The notes: generated by a model not told the origin, from the letters alone. DNA of 42,480 nt from CBDBDZ01 sp965204215 (GCA_965204215.1 CBDBDZ010000011.1:1-42480), one strand, 5' to 3'; numbered from the stretch's first letter, positions 1-7,917 are shown. Translations and numbers: made by a program.

Positions 1-121
1 TTAATTCTTTAAATGGAGAAGGTCGGCCTTCAACAAATGTTTCAGAAACACTCATTTCATCTGGCCACAACTTCATATAATCACCAATTAATTTTTTAAA
101 ATCTTGCTCGTCTTTATTCAT
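1..121 (-). CDS. Partial immunity gene of the Arg-rich Rhs tip
   Basis: The gene begins MNKDEQDFKKLIGDYMKLWP and is open to the window edge, so only its first 40 codons are visible. The ATG lies 7 bases after the stop of the toxin tip upstream, with TTAGGA as a plausible ribosome binding site; this spacing is why I call it the cognate immunity gene. There is no signal peptide, so a cytoplasmic protein is inferred, which fits a basic, nuclease-like toxin. A remnant of the same family (LINDYLNLWSNEL) follows a homologous toxin tail near 21.8 kb. Confidence 0.6.
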   Translation of the reverse strand, partial: MNKDEQDFKKLIGDYMKLWPDEMSVSETFVEGRPSPFKEL

Positions 122-128
122 ATCCTAA

Positions 129-1067
129 CTACCTTACACTACCATCAGGCCGGACGCTTTCACGGTTTCTATTTCTTCTGCGATCTCTAGCATTAGGCCA
201 ACGTTTCCATTTACTACCTCCATGTGCACGGTCACCAGCTCTTTCTGGGCTCTAAATTGACCCATCATTTTCATTTATTCTATCACCCTGATTTCCGCGT
301 CTAAAGTCTTCAGGTTTATCATCAGGCGTTTGCCCTTCATAAGGCTTATCTGGCTCTGTAGAATCTGATAAACATATATAATCAATCGCATCTCCTAAAG
401 GCTGGGCAATATATGGATATAGTTTTCCACCAAGCCAGTATCCCCCTTGACCGGCACCAAGAACCGCCCCAGCAGGCCCAGCCCAAGCTGGAAGAGGTAT
501 TGGTTTTGGTCCTGTTAGCACAGCAGAACTTAAACCTTCTGGGTCAGTCCAATAGAGTGGATTTTGATAACCATACCCAAACGTATTAAGCCCCCCACCT
601 AACCCAATCGGATCAGAGGTGACATACCTCCCAATCTCAGGATCATAGTAGCGATTCCAGTTATAATGTAGTCCAGTCTCTTGGTCATAATACTGTCCTG
701 GGAATCGTATCGGATTGCTGACTTGAGTGTTGGTTTGTGTTACCTCTCCGAAGGCATCGTATTGCCCTTGCCAGACTACTGATCCGTTGGGACGGGTGAG
801 CATCTGTGGGGTGTTTAGATGGTCGTTTTGATAGTAGCTGGTTTGTGTGATGCCGTTGTCGTTGTGTTTGATGGCGACGGGGGCGTTCCCTAGGCTGTTT
901 TGTGGGGAGTAGTAATAGCCTTGCATTAGTTCGCCTTGTTCGTTGTATTCGCCGATGGTGACGGCATCTGATTGACCGATGTTCATTTGTTGTAGGTAGC
1001 CTGCGGTGTCGTAGGTGTAACGACTTTGAACGCCTTCTGCGTCGGGTGCGACTGGCGAGTTGACCAT
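129..1067 (-). pseudogene. Orphan Rhs core fragment with Arg-rich tip, interrupted by an in-frame stop
   Basis: The reading frame carries the end of the Rhs core, including DHLNTPQMLTRPNG, the DPIGLGGG..NTFGY junction and DPEGL, then a new tip. A TAG at 252-254 stops it after RINENDGSI, but the same frame continues for about 40 codons through AHGGSKWKRWPNARDRRR to GSVR and a stop at 129-131, just before the immunity ATG. A homologous tail at 21.9 kb ends in the same GSVR, so the TAG is a nonsense mutation in a longer tip. The basic tail suggests a nucleic-acid target; this is inference. Rhs sequence continues upstream in a shifted frame to about 1165. The first Met is internal to a YD repeat. 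Confidence 0.75.
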
Positions 1068-1165
1068 TGGCGTGATAACTGACTTTGAATGCTTTTGCTA
1101 ACACCATTCTTAAAGGTGTTGGTTTAAGTGTCCCACTATATCATAGCCGTAGCGGATGTCGGTGT

Positions 1166-1222
1166 AAGCAAAAACTGGTCATGGAGATGATTGACGCTGT
1201 TATTCAACAACAAGCATCATAA
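1166..1222 (+). pseudogene. 3' remnant of XRE regulator gene (copy 1)
   Basis: Eighteen codons (KQKLVMEMIDAVIQQQAS plus stop) match the C terminus of the intact XRE regulator at 14.7-15.1 kb, which ends KQKFVIEIIDTVIQQQAS. The helix-turn-helix part is missing: the sequence to the left is an Rhs 5' remnant on the other strand, joined at GATGTCGGTG. The same junction occurs seven times in the window, so it was copied as a unit. Confidence 0.7.
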
Positions 1223-1281
1223 CTTAAAGGTGCTGTAACACCCAAACTCAGCTAATCACAACAACCTGCTAGAGGTTATTA

Positions 1282-1611
1282 ATGATTAAAGCAGATACTA
1301 CGTCAGTTGATGGCGTTTCTTCAACTCCTTTGCAAGATCAGCGTTTAGCGCACCTTGAGGATAAACTTAACCAACTACTCGCTTGTCATGAGTTTTATGA
1401 TCTGGCCATCCGTGCCATTACTCACGACAACTTTGATGAGGAGCTTGGTAGGCAGCGTTGGCACTTTGGCTTGTTTTTACAACAACAGTGGTTGCACGAC
1501 CAAGGGCAAGACATCATCAACAACTGCAAACACTTCGACAAGGAATCCACAGTCCTTGACTGTGGTACATCCTTAGCTTTTCACCTATTATTTCAAACCC
1601 CAATATATTAG
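1282..1611 (+). pseudogene. Conserved 92-codon small gene, copy 1 (frameshifted)
   Basis: Unrecognised family. The first ~80 residues match the intact copy at 18.6 kb: Ser/Thr-rich start, helical LEDKLNQLLACHEFYDLAIR and the core RWHFGLFLQQQWLHDQGQ. Near 1520 the text reads ATCATCAACAACTGC where the intact copy has ATCATCAATCAACTGC; the lost base shifts the frame, replaces the normal IINQLQ.LRQ ending, and lets the ORF run into the neighbouring module. It starts 59 bases after the XRE remnant, with AGAGGTTATT as ribosome binding site. No signal peptide or membrane segment. Function unknown. Confidence 0.6.
1547..1565. repeat. Boundary hairpin, copy 1
   Basis: A perfect 7-bp inverted repeat CCACAGT / ACTGTGG with a 5-base loop, followed by TACATCC. 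It overlaps the 3' end of the small gene, and the next minus-strand module begins immediately after. It could be a terminator or simply part of the gene end; the weak T tract makes a strong intrinsic terminator unlikely. Confidence 0.6.
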
Positions 1612-1785
1612 TAATAAGGCAGACAAAAATTCAAAACCGATAAATAAATATAATAAAACAGGACTGCTCCCATCAACTTTCAAATTAATTATAGGGTTAT
1701 CAATAAAAAATAATAAATCAACTTCATTTTTTTTAAGATTAATAAATGCATGTATCAACATTATAAACCCAATGATAATTAACAT
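1588..1785 (-). CDS. Small membrane protein, possible second immunity protein
   Basis: Sixty-five residues with a hydrophobic N-terminal segment (MLIIIGFIMLIHAFI) and a C-terminal one (LYLFIGFEFLSALLLIYWGL), so two membrane passes. It starts 19 bases after the exported protein upstream, with AAGGTGG as ribosome binding site, and forms the last gene of the module. Not a family I recognise; an immunity role is inferred only from position. Confidence 0.5.
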   Translation of the reverse strand: MLIIIGFIMLIHAFINLKKNEVDLLFFIDNPIINLKVDGSSPVLLYLFIGFEFLSALLLIYWGLK

Positions 1786-1804
1786 ATTTCCACCTTAAAC
1801 AAAC

Positions 1805-2209
1805 TCAACGAGTTGCACTACATGCTATATCTAGATTATCTAACTCTAAGCACAGTTCATCTTCTTTACTTTGACATTGGCCATATAAACGACGTATCCC
1901 TTTTAAAAAAATAGCATCTGTATCACAAGCAATACCTATAGTTTCAAGGTTTTGTGTCTTGGTCAAATTAAAATGTAAATCAAACAATTTACTAGTAATC
2001 AAAGTTTTAAGAAACTGCTCTATTTTTTCATCCTCGTAATTTTCTACAGACTCAGCTATCGCTACTAAATCACTCAAATCATTCTTAGTTGAAACTAACA
2101 AAATATCTAAATATGTTACTGCACCCTCATCAATTTCCTTGCTAAAAACATCAATAACGCAAAGCATTGGAAGTAAAACAATAAGCAAGCATAGGTATTT
2201 AATATTCAT
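1805..2209 (-). CDS. Exported candidate immunity protein (Cys-rich tip module)
   Basis: A 134-residue protein with an N-terminal signal peptide (MNIKYLCLLIVLLPMLCVID) and a mostly helical, acidic remainder with paired Cys near the C terminus (CQSKEDELCLELDNLDIAC). It begins 18 bases after the toxin tip stop. An exported immunity protein predicts a toxin acting in the periplasm or membrane. I do not recognise the family. Confidence 0.55.
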   Translation of the reverse strand: MNIKYLCLLIVLLPMLCVIDVFSKEIDEGAVTYLDILLVSTKNDLSDLVAIAESVENYEDEKIEQFLKTLITSKLFDLHFNLTKTQNLETIGIACDTDAIFLKGIRRLYGQCQSKEDELCLELDNLDIACSATR

Positions 2210-2227
2210 GTCTTTTATTCCCCTAAG

Positions 2228-2970
2228 TTAATTACAAGCTGGAGGGTCATCTGGGCAGGTTCTTACTGGCGTTTTCGGGCGGCCAAAGAAATCTTTAGGA
2301 AAAGTCCAACAACACCCATTTGACTCACATATCGGCGCATCAGGATCTACAGGTAACTGTGGAGGCTCAGGAGGATCTTCTGGGTCACACTTTTTCTTAC
2401 ACTCTTCTTCAATAGCCTCACATTGAAAAGAACAAACAGTTGTTCCTCCACGTAAACCACACTGGTATTTACACTGCTTTGTGGCTTTACTACATATACC
2501 TTTACATGCAAGACCTTGTGCACTCAGCCCTCTAAAATCACTATATACAAGAGGGTTCGCCATCACATAGCCATAAGTATTCATCCCCCCCAGTAACCCA
2601 ATCGGATCAGAGGTGACATACCGTCCTATACTATTATCATAATACCGATACCAATTGTAATGCAGTCCTGTTTCATCGTCTTGGTATTGCCCTGGGAATC
2701 TCAATGGATTGCTGACTTGTATTGGTTTGTGTGACTTCGCCGAATGCGTCGTATTGCCCTTGCCAGACTACTGATCCGGGGACGGGTGAGCATCTGGGGG
2801 TGTTTTTCGTTTTGGTAGTAGCTGGTTTGTGTGATGCCGTTGTCGTTGTGTTTGATGGCGACGGGGGCGTTCCCTAGGCTGTTTTGTGGGGAGTAGTAAT
2901 AGCCTCGCATTAGTTCGCCTTGTTCATTGTATTCGCCGATGGTGACGGCATCTGATTGACCGATATTCAT
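2228..2970 (-). pseudogene. Orphan Rhs fragment with Cys-rich tip, core frameshifted
   Basis: The core part (MNIGQSDAVTIGEYNEQGE to GITQTSYYQN) is broken by small deletions near 2715-2815: bases are missing in the ACTTGAGTGTTGG, DHLNT and NGSV segments compared with other copies. The downstream half is open from RFPGQYQDDETG through DPIGLLGGMNTYGYV to the tip. The tip (about 95 residues) has at least twelve Cys, spaced as CKGICSKATKQCKYQC, a Pro-rich linker, and ends CPDDPPACN. Function unknown; the disulfide-rich look and exported immunity partner suggest an extracytoplasmic site of action. Confidence 0.7.
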
Positions 2971-3083
2971 TTGTAGCCTGCGGTGTCGTAGGTGTAACGA
3001 CTTTGAACGCTTTTGCTGACACCGTTCTTAAAGGTGTTGGTTTAAGCGTCCCATTATATCATAGCCGTAGCGAATATCGGTGT

Positions 3084-3140
3084 AAGCAAAAACTGATCAT
3101 GGAGATGATTGACGCTGTTATTCAACAACAAGCATCATAA
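3084..3140 (+). pseudogene. 3' remnant of XRE regulator gene (copy 2)
   Basis: The same 18-codon XRE C terminus as at 1166, with K-L-I instead of K-L-V, again fused to the inverted Rhs 5' remnant and followed after 59 bases by the small gene. Confidence 0.65.
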
Positions 3141-3199
3141 CTTAAAGGTGCTGTAACACCCAAACTCAGCTAATCACAACAACCTACACAGAGGTTATT

Positions 3200-3478
3200 A
3201 TGGCTAAAACGGATAGTACGTCAGTTAAAGGCGTGGCTTCAACTTCTTTGCCTGCGCGGCTCGCGCAGATCGAAGATAAACTCAATCACTTACTCGCATC
3301 CCAATCTTTTTATGATCTGGCGATCCGAGCAATTACCAACCCACACTTTGAGGAGCTTGATGAGTTCAGCAACCCTCGCTGGCAGTTGGGTTTGTGTTTA
3401 CAGCAGCAGTGGTTGCACGATCAAGGGCAAGTCATTATCAATGATCTGCAAACGCTTCGACAGCGGCTTAATGAATAG
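3200..3478 (+). CDS. Conserved 92-residue small protein, intact divergent copy
   Basis: MAKTDSTSVKG..., 92 residues, with the full C terminus IINDLQTLRQRLNE that most other copies lose. Compared with the common type it has SLPARLAQIEDKLNHLL and NPHFEELDEFSNPRWQLGL, so it is a diverged paralogue. The pattern is a Ser/Thr-rich tail, a helix (LEDKLN.LL), a middle helix FYDLAIRAI, then RW.LGL.LQQQWLHDQGQ and a last helix. No export signal. It sits downstream of an XRE C-terminal remnant, suggesting an original XRE-small-gene operon. Function unknown. Confidence 0.6.
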   Translation: MAKTDSTSVKGVASTSLPARLAQIEDKLNHLLASQSFYDLAIRAITNPHFEELDEFSNPRWQLGLCLQQQWLHDQGQVIINDLQTLRQRLNE

Positions 3479-3516
3479 CCGCTAAACCGTGATCTGTCCC
3501 CCTAAGATTTCTTTTT

Positions 3517-3663
3517 ATTACCAACCCACACAGTGAAGAGGTCGACGAGTTGGCCAGCCCCCGCTGGCAGCTGGGGCTGATCTTACAGCAGCAATGGTTA
3601 CACGATCAGGTGCAAGACATCATCAACCACGTTCAAGCACTTCGGCAGCGGCTAGATGAGTAA
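3517..3663 (+). pseudogene. 5'-truncated second copy of the 92-codon small gene
   Basis: The frame reads ITNPHSEEVDELASPRWQLG, then LILQQQWLHDQVQDIINH and RQRLDE, then TAA, matching the C-terminal half of the neighbouring intact gene but with many differences. It has no start codon; the preceding words CTAAACCGTGATCTGTCCCC recur near 31.6 kb (CTAAACCGTGGTCTGCCCCC), so this is another recombination edge. Confidence 0.55.
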
Positions 3664-3665
3664 TA

Positions 3666-4097
3666 TCACTCAAAGGCTAATATCACTGTTTCTTCACTTT
3701 CGGTTGAATAATAAATTTCCAAACGTTTGACTGAGAAAGAACAATCATTATCAGATGCTCTTTGCAAGCCACCACCAATATAGCCAAAGTATGTAACTTT
3801 CTGATTAATGAATTTATCGTTCAAACTCAGAATCGCGTTTGCTGTTTTCTCTTGATTATCGGAGAACAAAGATTTCAACCAAGATAAAAACCCACTCGAT
3901 TCGTCTAACTTCACATCAATTCGAGTACACCCTTTTAGGAAAGGGTCTTTGCTATTGATGATTTTCATCGAAATTTTCGAATCAGCCTTAATATCAATTT
4001 TTTTATCTATAGATACTTGCCAATGACTACCTCCAGCATTTACTGGAGGTATTGAAGTAAATAAAGCTAAAACTAAAAAGTATCGTAATTTAATCAT
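3666..4097 (-). CDS. Exported immunity protein for the L,D-transpeptidase-like tip
   Basis: A 143-residue protein with signal peptide MIKLRYFLVLALFTSIPPVNA and a predicted cleavage after VNA. The mature part looks beta-rich with an internal Cys pair. Its ATG overlaps the toxin stop (ATGA), so translation is probably coupled. A periplasmic immunity protein is what a peptidoglycan-acting toxin requires. Family not recognised. Confidence 0.65.
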   Translation of the reverse strand: MIKLRYFLVLALFTSIPPVNAGGSHWQVSIDKKIDIKADSKISMKIINSKDPFLKGCTRIDVKLDESSGFLSWLKSLFSDNQEKTANAILSLNDKFINQKVTYFGYIGGGLQRASDNDCSFSVKRLEIYYSTESEETVILAFE

Positions 4098-4987
4098 GGG
4101 ACAACCGTTAATACATTATCGCCTGCCTCCCTACCGAGCAGGTCAGTTAAATAATTAAATGGCTCTTCTTCAGATGAGTCAACTGTTATACAACCATACG
4201 ATGTAATTCCCATGTGTAAATTTGCTCCCGCTCTTTTCAAACCTAATTTATGTTGCAAAGAATCAAGCTTCGTCCAGCCTGGTTCTCTAAGCGCCCACCA
4301 ACCTTCTCTACCTGGTAGCTCATTTGGTGTCATATTAAATTCACCTGGCCATATAGGCCCATGATCTTGAATATTGGCAGAAGCAGGATTATTTTTATGT
4401 TCTCCACGCCCAGAGTGAACATTCTCTGGATTAAGTGATCTCACCTCATGAGGCCCAACATTATTCGGATCATTGGCTGTATTTGAAGTACACACCAACG
4501 AAGTTGTTGAAATAGAGTATGTGCATCTCGCTAAACCATTAGGATCAACATACATTAATGGATTCCCACCAACATAAGCATACGTGTTATATCCACCGGC
4601 TAACCCGATAGGATCACTCGCAATATACCTTCCTGTCTGTGGGTCGTAATACCGATTCCAGTTATAATGTAGTCCAGTCTCTTGGTCATAATACTGTCCT
4701 GGGAATCGTATCGGATTGCTGACTTGAGTGTTGGTTTGTGTTACCTCTCCGAATGCGTCGTATTGCCCTTGCCAGACTATTGATCCATTGGGGCGGGTGA
4801 ACATCTGTGGGGTGTTTAGGTGGTCGTTTTGGTAGTAGCTGGTTTGTGTGATGCCGTTGTCGTTGTGTTTGATGGCGATGGGGGCATTCCCTAGGCTGTT
4901 TTGTGGGGAGTAGTAATAGCCTTGCATTAGTTCACCTTGTTCATTGTATTCGCCGATGGTGACGGCATCTGATTGACCGATGTTCAT
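4094..4987 (-). CDS. Orphan Rhs fragment with L,D-transpeptidase/Tlde1-like tip
   Basis: 297 residues, open throughout. Residues 1-150 are the end of the Rhs core (DHLNTPQMF, DPIGLAGGYNTYAYVGGNPL, DPNGL). The tip ends with LHMGITSYGCITVDS (His258, Cys266), the H-x(n)-S-x-G-C motif of YkuD/Tlde1-type L,D-transpeptidase folds, which cross-link or cut peptidoglycan using the Cys. WPGEFNMTPNELPGREGW upstream fits the same fold. The partner is exported. The start Met is internal to a YD repeat and lacks a good ribosome binding site. Upstream, two YD repeats were joined by a deletion (ESTYTYDT fused to AGYLQQ), and Rhs homology stops near 5033. Confidence 0.75.
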   Translation of the reverse strand: MNIGQSDAVTIGEYNEQGELMQGYYYSPQNSLGNAPIAIKHNDNGITQTSYYQNDHLNTPQMFTRPNGSIVWQGQYDAFGEVTQTNTQVSNPIRFPGQYYDQETGLHYNWNRYYDPQTGRYIASDPIGLAGGYNTYAYVGGNPLMYVDPNGLARCTYSISTTSLVCTSNTANDPNNVGPHEVRSLNPENVHSGRGEHKNNPASANIQDHGPIWPGEFNMTPNELPGREGWWALREPGWTKLDSLQHKLGLKRAGANLHMGITSYGCITVDSSEEEPFNYLTDLLGREAGDNVLTVVP

Positions 4988-5105
4988 TTGTTGTAAGTAG
5001 CCTGCGGTGTCGTAGGTGTAGGTGGATTCTTCTATTTTAGCTTTTGATTCCGACTAAGATCTGGATAATGGAGAGTTACTTAGCACCGACAACAGAATAA
5101 CAAAC

Positions 5106-5624
5106 CTAGTGATCAGACAAATATGATTGTACACTACGACCATCTACAGAATAAACACTGACAAGTGTTCCAGTGGGTTTATCTGGAGATAAATTTTGGA
5201 ATAAAACAAATTTATGGTTACCAATCAAAACTTCGATTAATGCATGCTCAAACCCTTCTGTTGAAGACTTTGATCTTATAACTTCATAAGTTGCGCCAGT
5301 TGTTAAAAACTCTTCCTTGACCCAAGTAATAAATAACGACTTTTCTTTTTTAGGCGAACCCCATCTTTCTCTTGTAAACGAAATGCAGTTATTAGAGTTA
5401 CTATCCCAGCCTCTTTCCTTGCATTTCCTCAATTCAAACACTAGTTCTTGCTCTGATGATTGACCATAAAACTTTTCATAATCGCTTAATAAAACCACTT
5501 CATCAGAAACTAACAAATGAACAAAATCAATAACTGTCTTATCAATGTCATTACCCTTCAACTGTGAGCATGAAAGCTGTAAACCGATTATCAACAAAAC
5601 AATTACTAAAATAGATTTTCTCAT
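5106..5624 (-). CDS. Lipoprotein immunity protein
   Basis: 172 residues with a lipoprotein signal (MRKSILVIVLLIIGLQLSCS, lipobox LQLSC), so it should sit lipid-anchored in the periplasm. It begins just downstream of a damaged L,D-transpeptidase-like tip, and that topology fits a peptidoglycan target. Its start region resembles the broken immunity gene at 32.3 kb (MKKSISIIALL), and both toxin ends share TTAACGGTTAG, so the two modules may be related at this end. Gene is intact and AT-rich. Confidence 0.65.
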   Translation of the reverse strand: MRKSILVIVLLIIGLQLSCSQLKGNDIDKTVIDFVHLLVSDEVVLLSDYEKFYGQSSEQELVFELRKCKERGWDSNSNNCISFTRERWGSPKKEKSLFITWVKEEFLTTGATYEVIRSKSSTEGFEHALIEVLIGNHKFVLFQNLSPDKPTGTLVSVYSVDGRSVQSYLSDH

Positions 5625-5626
5625 TT

Positions 5627-6143
5627 TTACCTAACCGTTAATGGGCCTTGGTCATTGCGAAGTACATCGTACAAATCCGCGGTGTCATTATTTGTAGCGC
5701 CAATACAACCAGCAGTACCAGGGAGATTACCATCTGGATGAATGCCTAAACCATTTCTATTCGTTGGGAAATTTGGCGTAATAGGCTGCCACCAGCGTAG
5801 GCATAAACATTCAACCCACCCCGCAACCCAATCGGATCTCGCGTCACATACCGTCCTATACTATTATCATAATACCGATGCCAGTTATAATGCAGTCCTG
5901 TTTCATCGTCTTGGTATTGCCCTGGGAATCGCAATGGATTGCTGACTTGGGTATTGGTTTGTGTGATGCCGTTGTCGTTGTGTTTGATGGCGACGGGGGC
6001 GTTCCTTAGGCTGTTTTGTGGGGAGTAGTAATAGCCTTGCATTAGTTCGCCTTGTTCGTTGTATTCACTTTCTAAACCTTGTTCGCTGTAATGCTAATAG
6101 GTGGTTTGGTCGTTGATGGTGCGTTGTCCGAACACATTATAGC
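5627..6143 (-). pseudogene. Rhs fragment with remnant of a second L,D-transpeptidase-like tip
   Basis: The Rhs part runs from YGYNVFGQRT (fused to the primase pseudogene at 6143) through EYNEQGELMQGYYYS to DPIGLRGGLNVYAYAGG. It lacks the 36-codon DHLNTPQ segment, and GQRTINDQ has lost SKT. After AYAGG the frame shifts and most of the tip is gone, but the last ~45 codons survive in another frame: GLGIHPDGNLPGTAGCIGAT, then NDQGPLTVR and a stop, carrying the S/T-x-G-C motif of L,D-transpeptidase-like domains. A dead toxin in front of a live immunity gene. Confidence 0.7.
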
Positions 6144-6778
6144 CGTATACTTTGTGATTATTAATCACTGGCACGATCAACGAGCCGGTAAAGTGTTCGT
6201 GACCGCTTTCTCGATAGACACCAACTTGCTGTAGTAAACCGCGTAACGCGGCGCTGGCTTTGCGATTCTTGTTTGGCAAGTGCAGCCCAAAACTACGATT
6301 GGCAAACCCCAGTTTAAAGTGATCAATGAGTTCAATATCATCAAGCCCTCGCGCTTTAAGATGCTCCAAGGCTTCGGGGCTTTGTTTGAGTGTATCGTGG
6401 TAATACGCGATGACTTGTTGCAACGCCGTTTGTTTATCAGCGTCTTCTGAGAGCGGTGAAGCCAGTTTGCGTACTGTGGTAGTTTTGGCATTTGATGAGT
6501 TAGCCACTAAAGAGGAATCTTCTCGTAGTAATTCAACGGCGTGTCTAAAGCTCACGCCTTGCGTTTTCATAACCCAGTCAATGACTGAACCACCTTCACC
6601 ATAACCGATTATTACTCGGGGTGATTTTCATTGAGGCCGTTTCTTCTTCGTGGAATGGGCAGCGCATCACGTAATCGTTGCCCTCTTTCTTCAGTTCATG
6701 CCCTTGGGCTTCGGCTAAGCGCAGTAATGACACATTATTTTTTAGGTCACTAAGTTCATTGTCTGAGTATCGTGCCAT
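6144..6778 (-). pseudogene. CHC2 zinc-finger/Toprim-type primase, truncated and frameshifted
   Basis: It begins MARYSDNELSDLKNNVSLLR with CPFHEEETASMKITPS, the first half of a CHC2 (DnaG-type) zinc finger. Near 6605 a small deletion removes the second Cys pair and shifts the frame; GEGGSVIDWVMKTQGVSFRH continues in the other frame. Further on, LGFANRSFGLHLPNKNRK and YRESGHEHFTGSLIVPVINN are typical of mobile-element CHC2 primases. At VINNHKV the gene is joined in frame to the Rhs fragment YGYNVFGQRT, so its catalytic half is lost. Three shorter remnants of the same N terminus lie at 14.5, 16.1 and 29.1 kb. Originally likely a replication/mobility gene, divergent from an XRE regulator. Confidence 0.7.
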
Positions 6779-6806
6779 TTCAGGCTTCCTCTAAATTCTG
6801 TCAAGT

Positions 6807-6839
6807 AGCATATTTACTTTTATTGTAATCATATATGCT
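6807..6839. promoter_or_regulatory. Inverted repeat between primase and XRE genes
   Basis: AGCATAT and ATATGCT form perfect 7-bp arms 19 bases apart, with TTAC/GTAA inside. The site lies between the divergent primase pseudogene and truncated XRE gene, where an XRE repressor would be expected to bind. Function is inferred from position only. Confidence 0.35.
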
Positions 6840-7089
6840 ATATATAAGCAAGCACATCCGAACAGAGGGTTATAGTGATGCACTGGTACAACAAACGATG
6901 GTTATGTATGGATTTTCCAGAACGGTTAAGCTCGTTTTTGATAAAGATGAGCGCAGCCCCAGTGATGAGTTTAAAGTCCAGTTCGAGGCGCTCAGCCAGT
7001 TTGATGATGAAGATTGTAAGGTCGCCAAAGCACTGCTTGAGAGCTTGATTCTTAAACACAATGCTAAACGGGCTTTTGTGCAGGGTTAA
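6835..7089 (+). pseudogene. XRE-family regulator lacking its helix-turn-helix
   Basis: The C-terminal half (FKVQFEALSQFDDEDCKVAK ... LESLILKHNAKRAFVQG) matches the intact XRE regulator at 16.3-16.7 kb almost residue for residue. The N-terminal part (MLYISKHIRTEGYS) is unrelated, reading out of what should be promoter DNA, and the DNA-binding domain is gone. A deletion inside the gene is the simplest explanation. It faces the primase pseudogene, the arrangement seen three more times. Confidence 0.65.
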
Positions 7090-7093
7090 TCAA

Positions 7094-7543
7094 TTACTCC
7101 GACCCCTTTGATTCCTTAAATAATGAAAAACTTGAAGTCTGCTCAGTATCTGAAGGTACAGAATCGATTTCAAGAACCAATTCTAAAGCTGTCACTTCAA
7201 TCTCAATCGTAACTGGTAAGCATGATTCTATAACTAGTTTATTATCTTTGTAGCTCAACTGTGAAATATCACATTGATCAGTTTGCGCCCTATCATTGAC
7301 AATGTAATTCGTGACATTGTTTATTAATAAAACAGCACGATAAACATCGTTTTCCCATACTTTTTTAAACAACTTTTTTGCAACTACATCATTCCTCTGG
7401 CCTAGTATACTCAGAGGTATCTCTAATACACCGCCTGACATTTTCATATTAGATAAAACAAATAATCGGTCATGAGTTCGATCTAACAAGAGATCAAACT
7501 CACTCTCATCTTTAATTAAAATGTCTGTAGTTTCCTGTTTCAT
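7094..7543 (-). CDS. Cytoplasmic candidate immunity protein
   Basis: 149 residues, acidic, with no signal peptide or membrane segment (MKQETTDILIKDESEFDLLL). It overlaps the toxin tip by a TAATG junction, so it is translationally coupled to the tip at 7.5-7.9 kb. A cytoplasmic immunity protein predicts a toxin acting in the cytoplasm. Family not recognised. The next plus-strand gene end (XRE remnant) lies 4 bases away. Confidence 0.6.
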   Translation of the reverse strand: MKQETTDILIKDESEFDLLLDRTHDRLFVLSNMKMSGGVLEIPLSILGQRNDVVAKKLFKKVWENDVYRAVLLINNVTNYIVNDRAQTDQCDISQLSYKDNKLVIESCLPVTIEIEVTALELVLEIDSVPSDTEQTSSFSLFKESKGSE

Positions 7544-7917
7544 TATCTCTTATCTGATAAACCTGGCGGTTTTCTACGATTACAAGAATAAGGCCACCTC
7601 TTGATCTTAGTAGATCCTTTCGCGCCTTTCCTCCAGCATGTAAGTTGGATGTGACATTCTTTTCTCCCTAATTCTGGAAAATAATGGTGTGCACTATGCA
7701 CTTCAATTTTACACCTCCAACTAACACACCACTTTGCTGCTTTTTCAATTGCTTTTTTTGCTGCTCTCGCTGCTGCCATCGCGGCAGCAAAAGCATAACC
7801 CTGTACTGCCAAGCCTTTTACATCGTAATTGACTAATGGGTTCCCTCCAACATACCCGTAAGTATTCATCCCCCCATCCAACCTAATCGGATCAGAGGTA
7901 ACATACTTACCCCCCAA
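7543..7917 (-). pseudogene. Rhs junction fragment with His/Cys tip, 5'-truncated
   Basis: Only the last turn of the Rhs core remains (KYVTSDPIRLDGGMNTYGYV, then GGNPLVNYDVKG), followed by an ~85-residue tip. The tip has an Ala-rich helix and a His/Cys-rich part, RCKIEVHSAHHYFPELGRK then ECHIQLTCWRKGAKGS. The HSAHH...H pattern could bind metal, but I cannot assign a family. Its 5' end is spliced in frame-shifted fashion to a truncated immunity gene at 7917, so the tip has no proper start. Confidence 0.6.

Noticed and set aside
685..1107. Arg-rich minus-strand frame overlapping the first Rhs fragment, and similar ones at 23112-23363 and 33402-33653
   Set aside because: These are the +1/+2 frames of the Rhs core; the Rhs frame in the same place encodes conserved core motifs.
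1282..1565. Regularly repeated units suggesting a CRISPR array or integron attC sites
   Set aside because: Repeats are kilobases apart, coding, and of unequal spacing; there are no short regular spacers, no cas genes, and the hairpin lacks the R/L box layout of attC. No integrase gene is visible.
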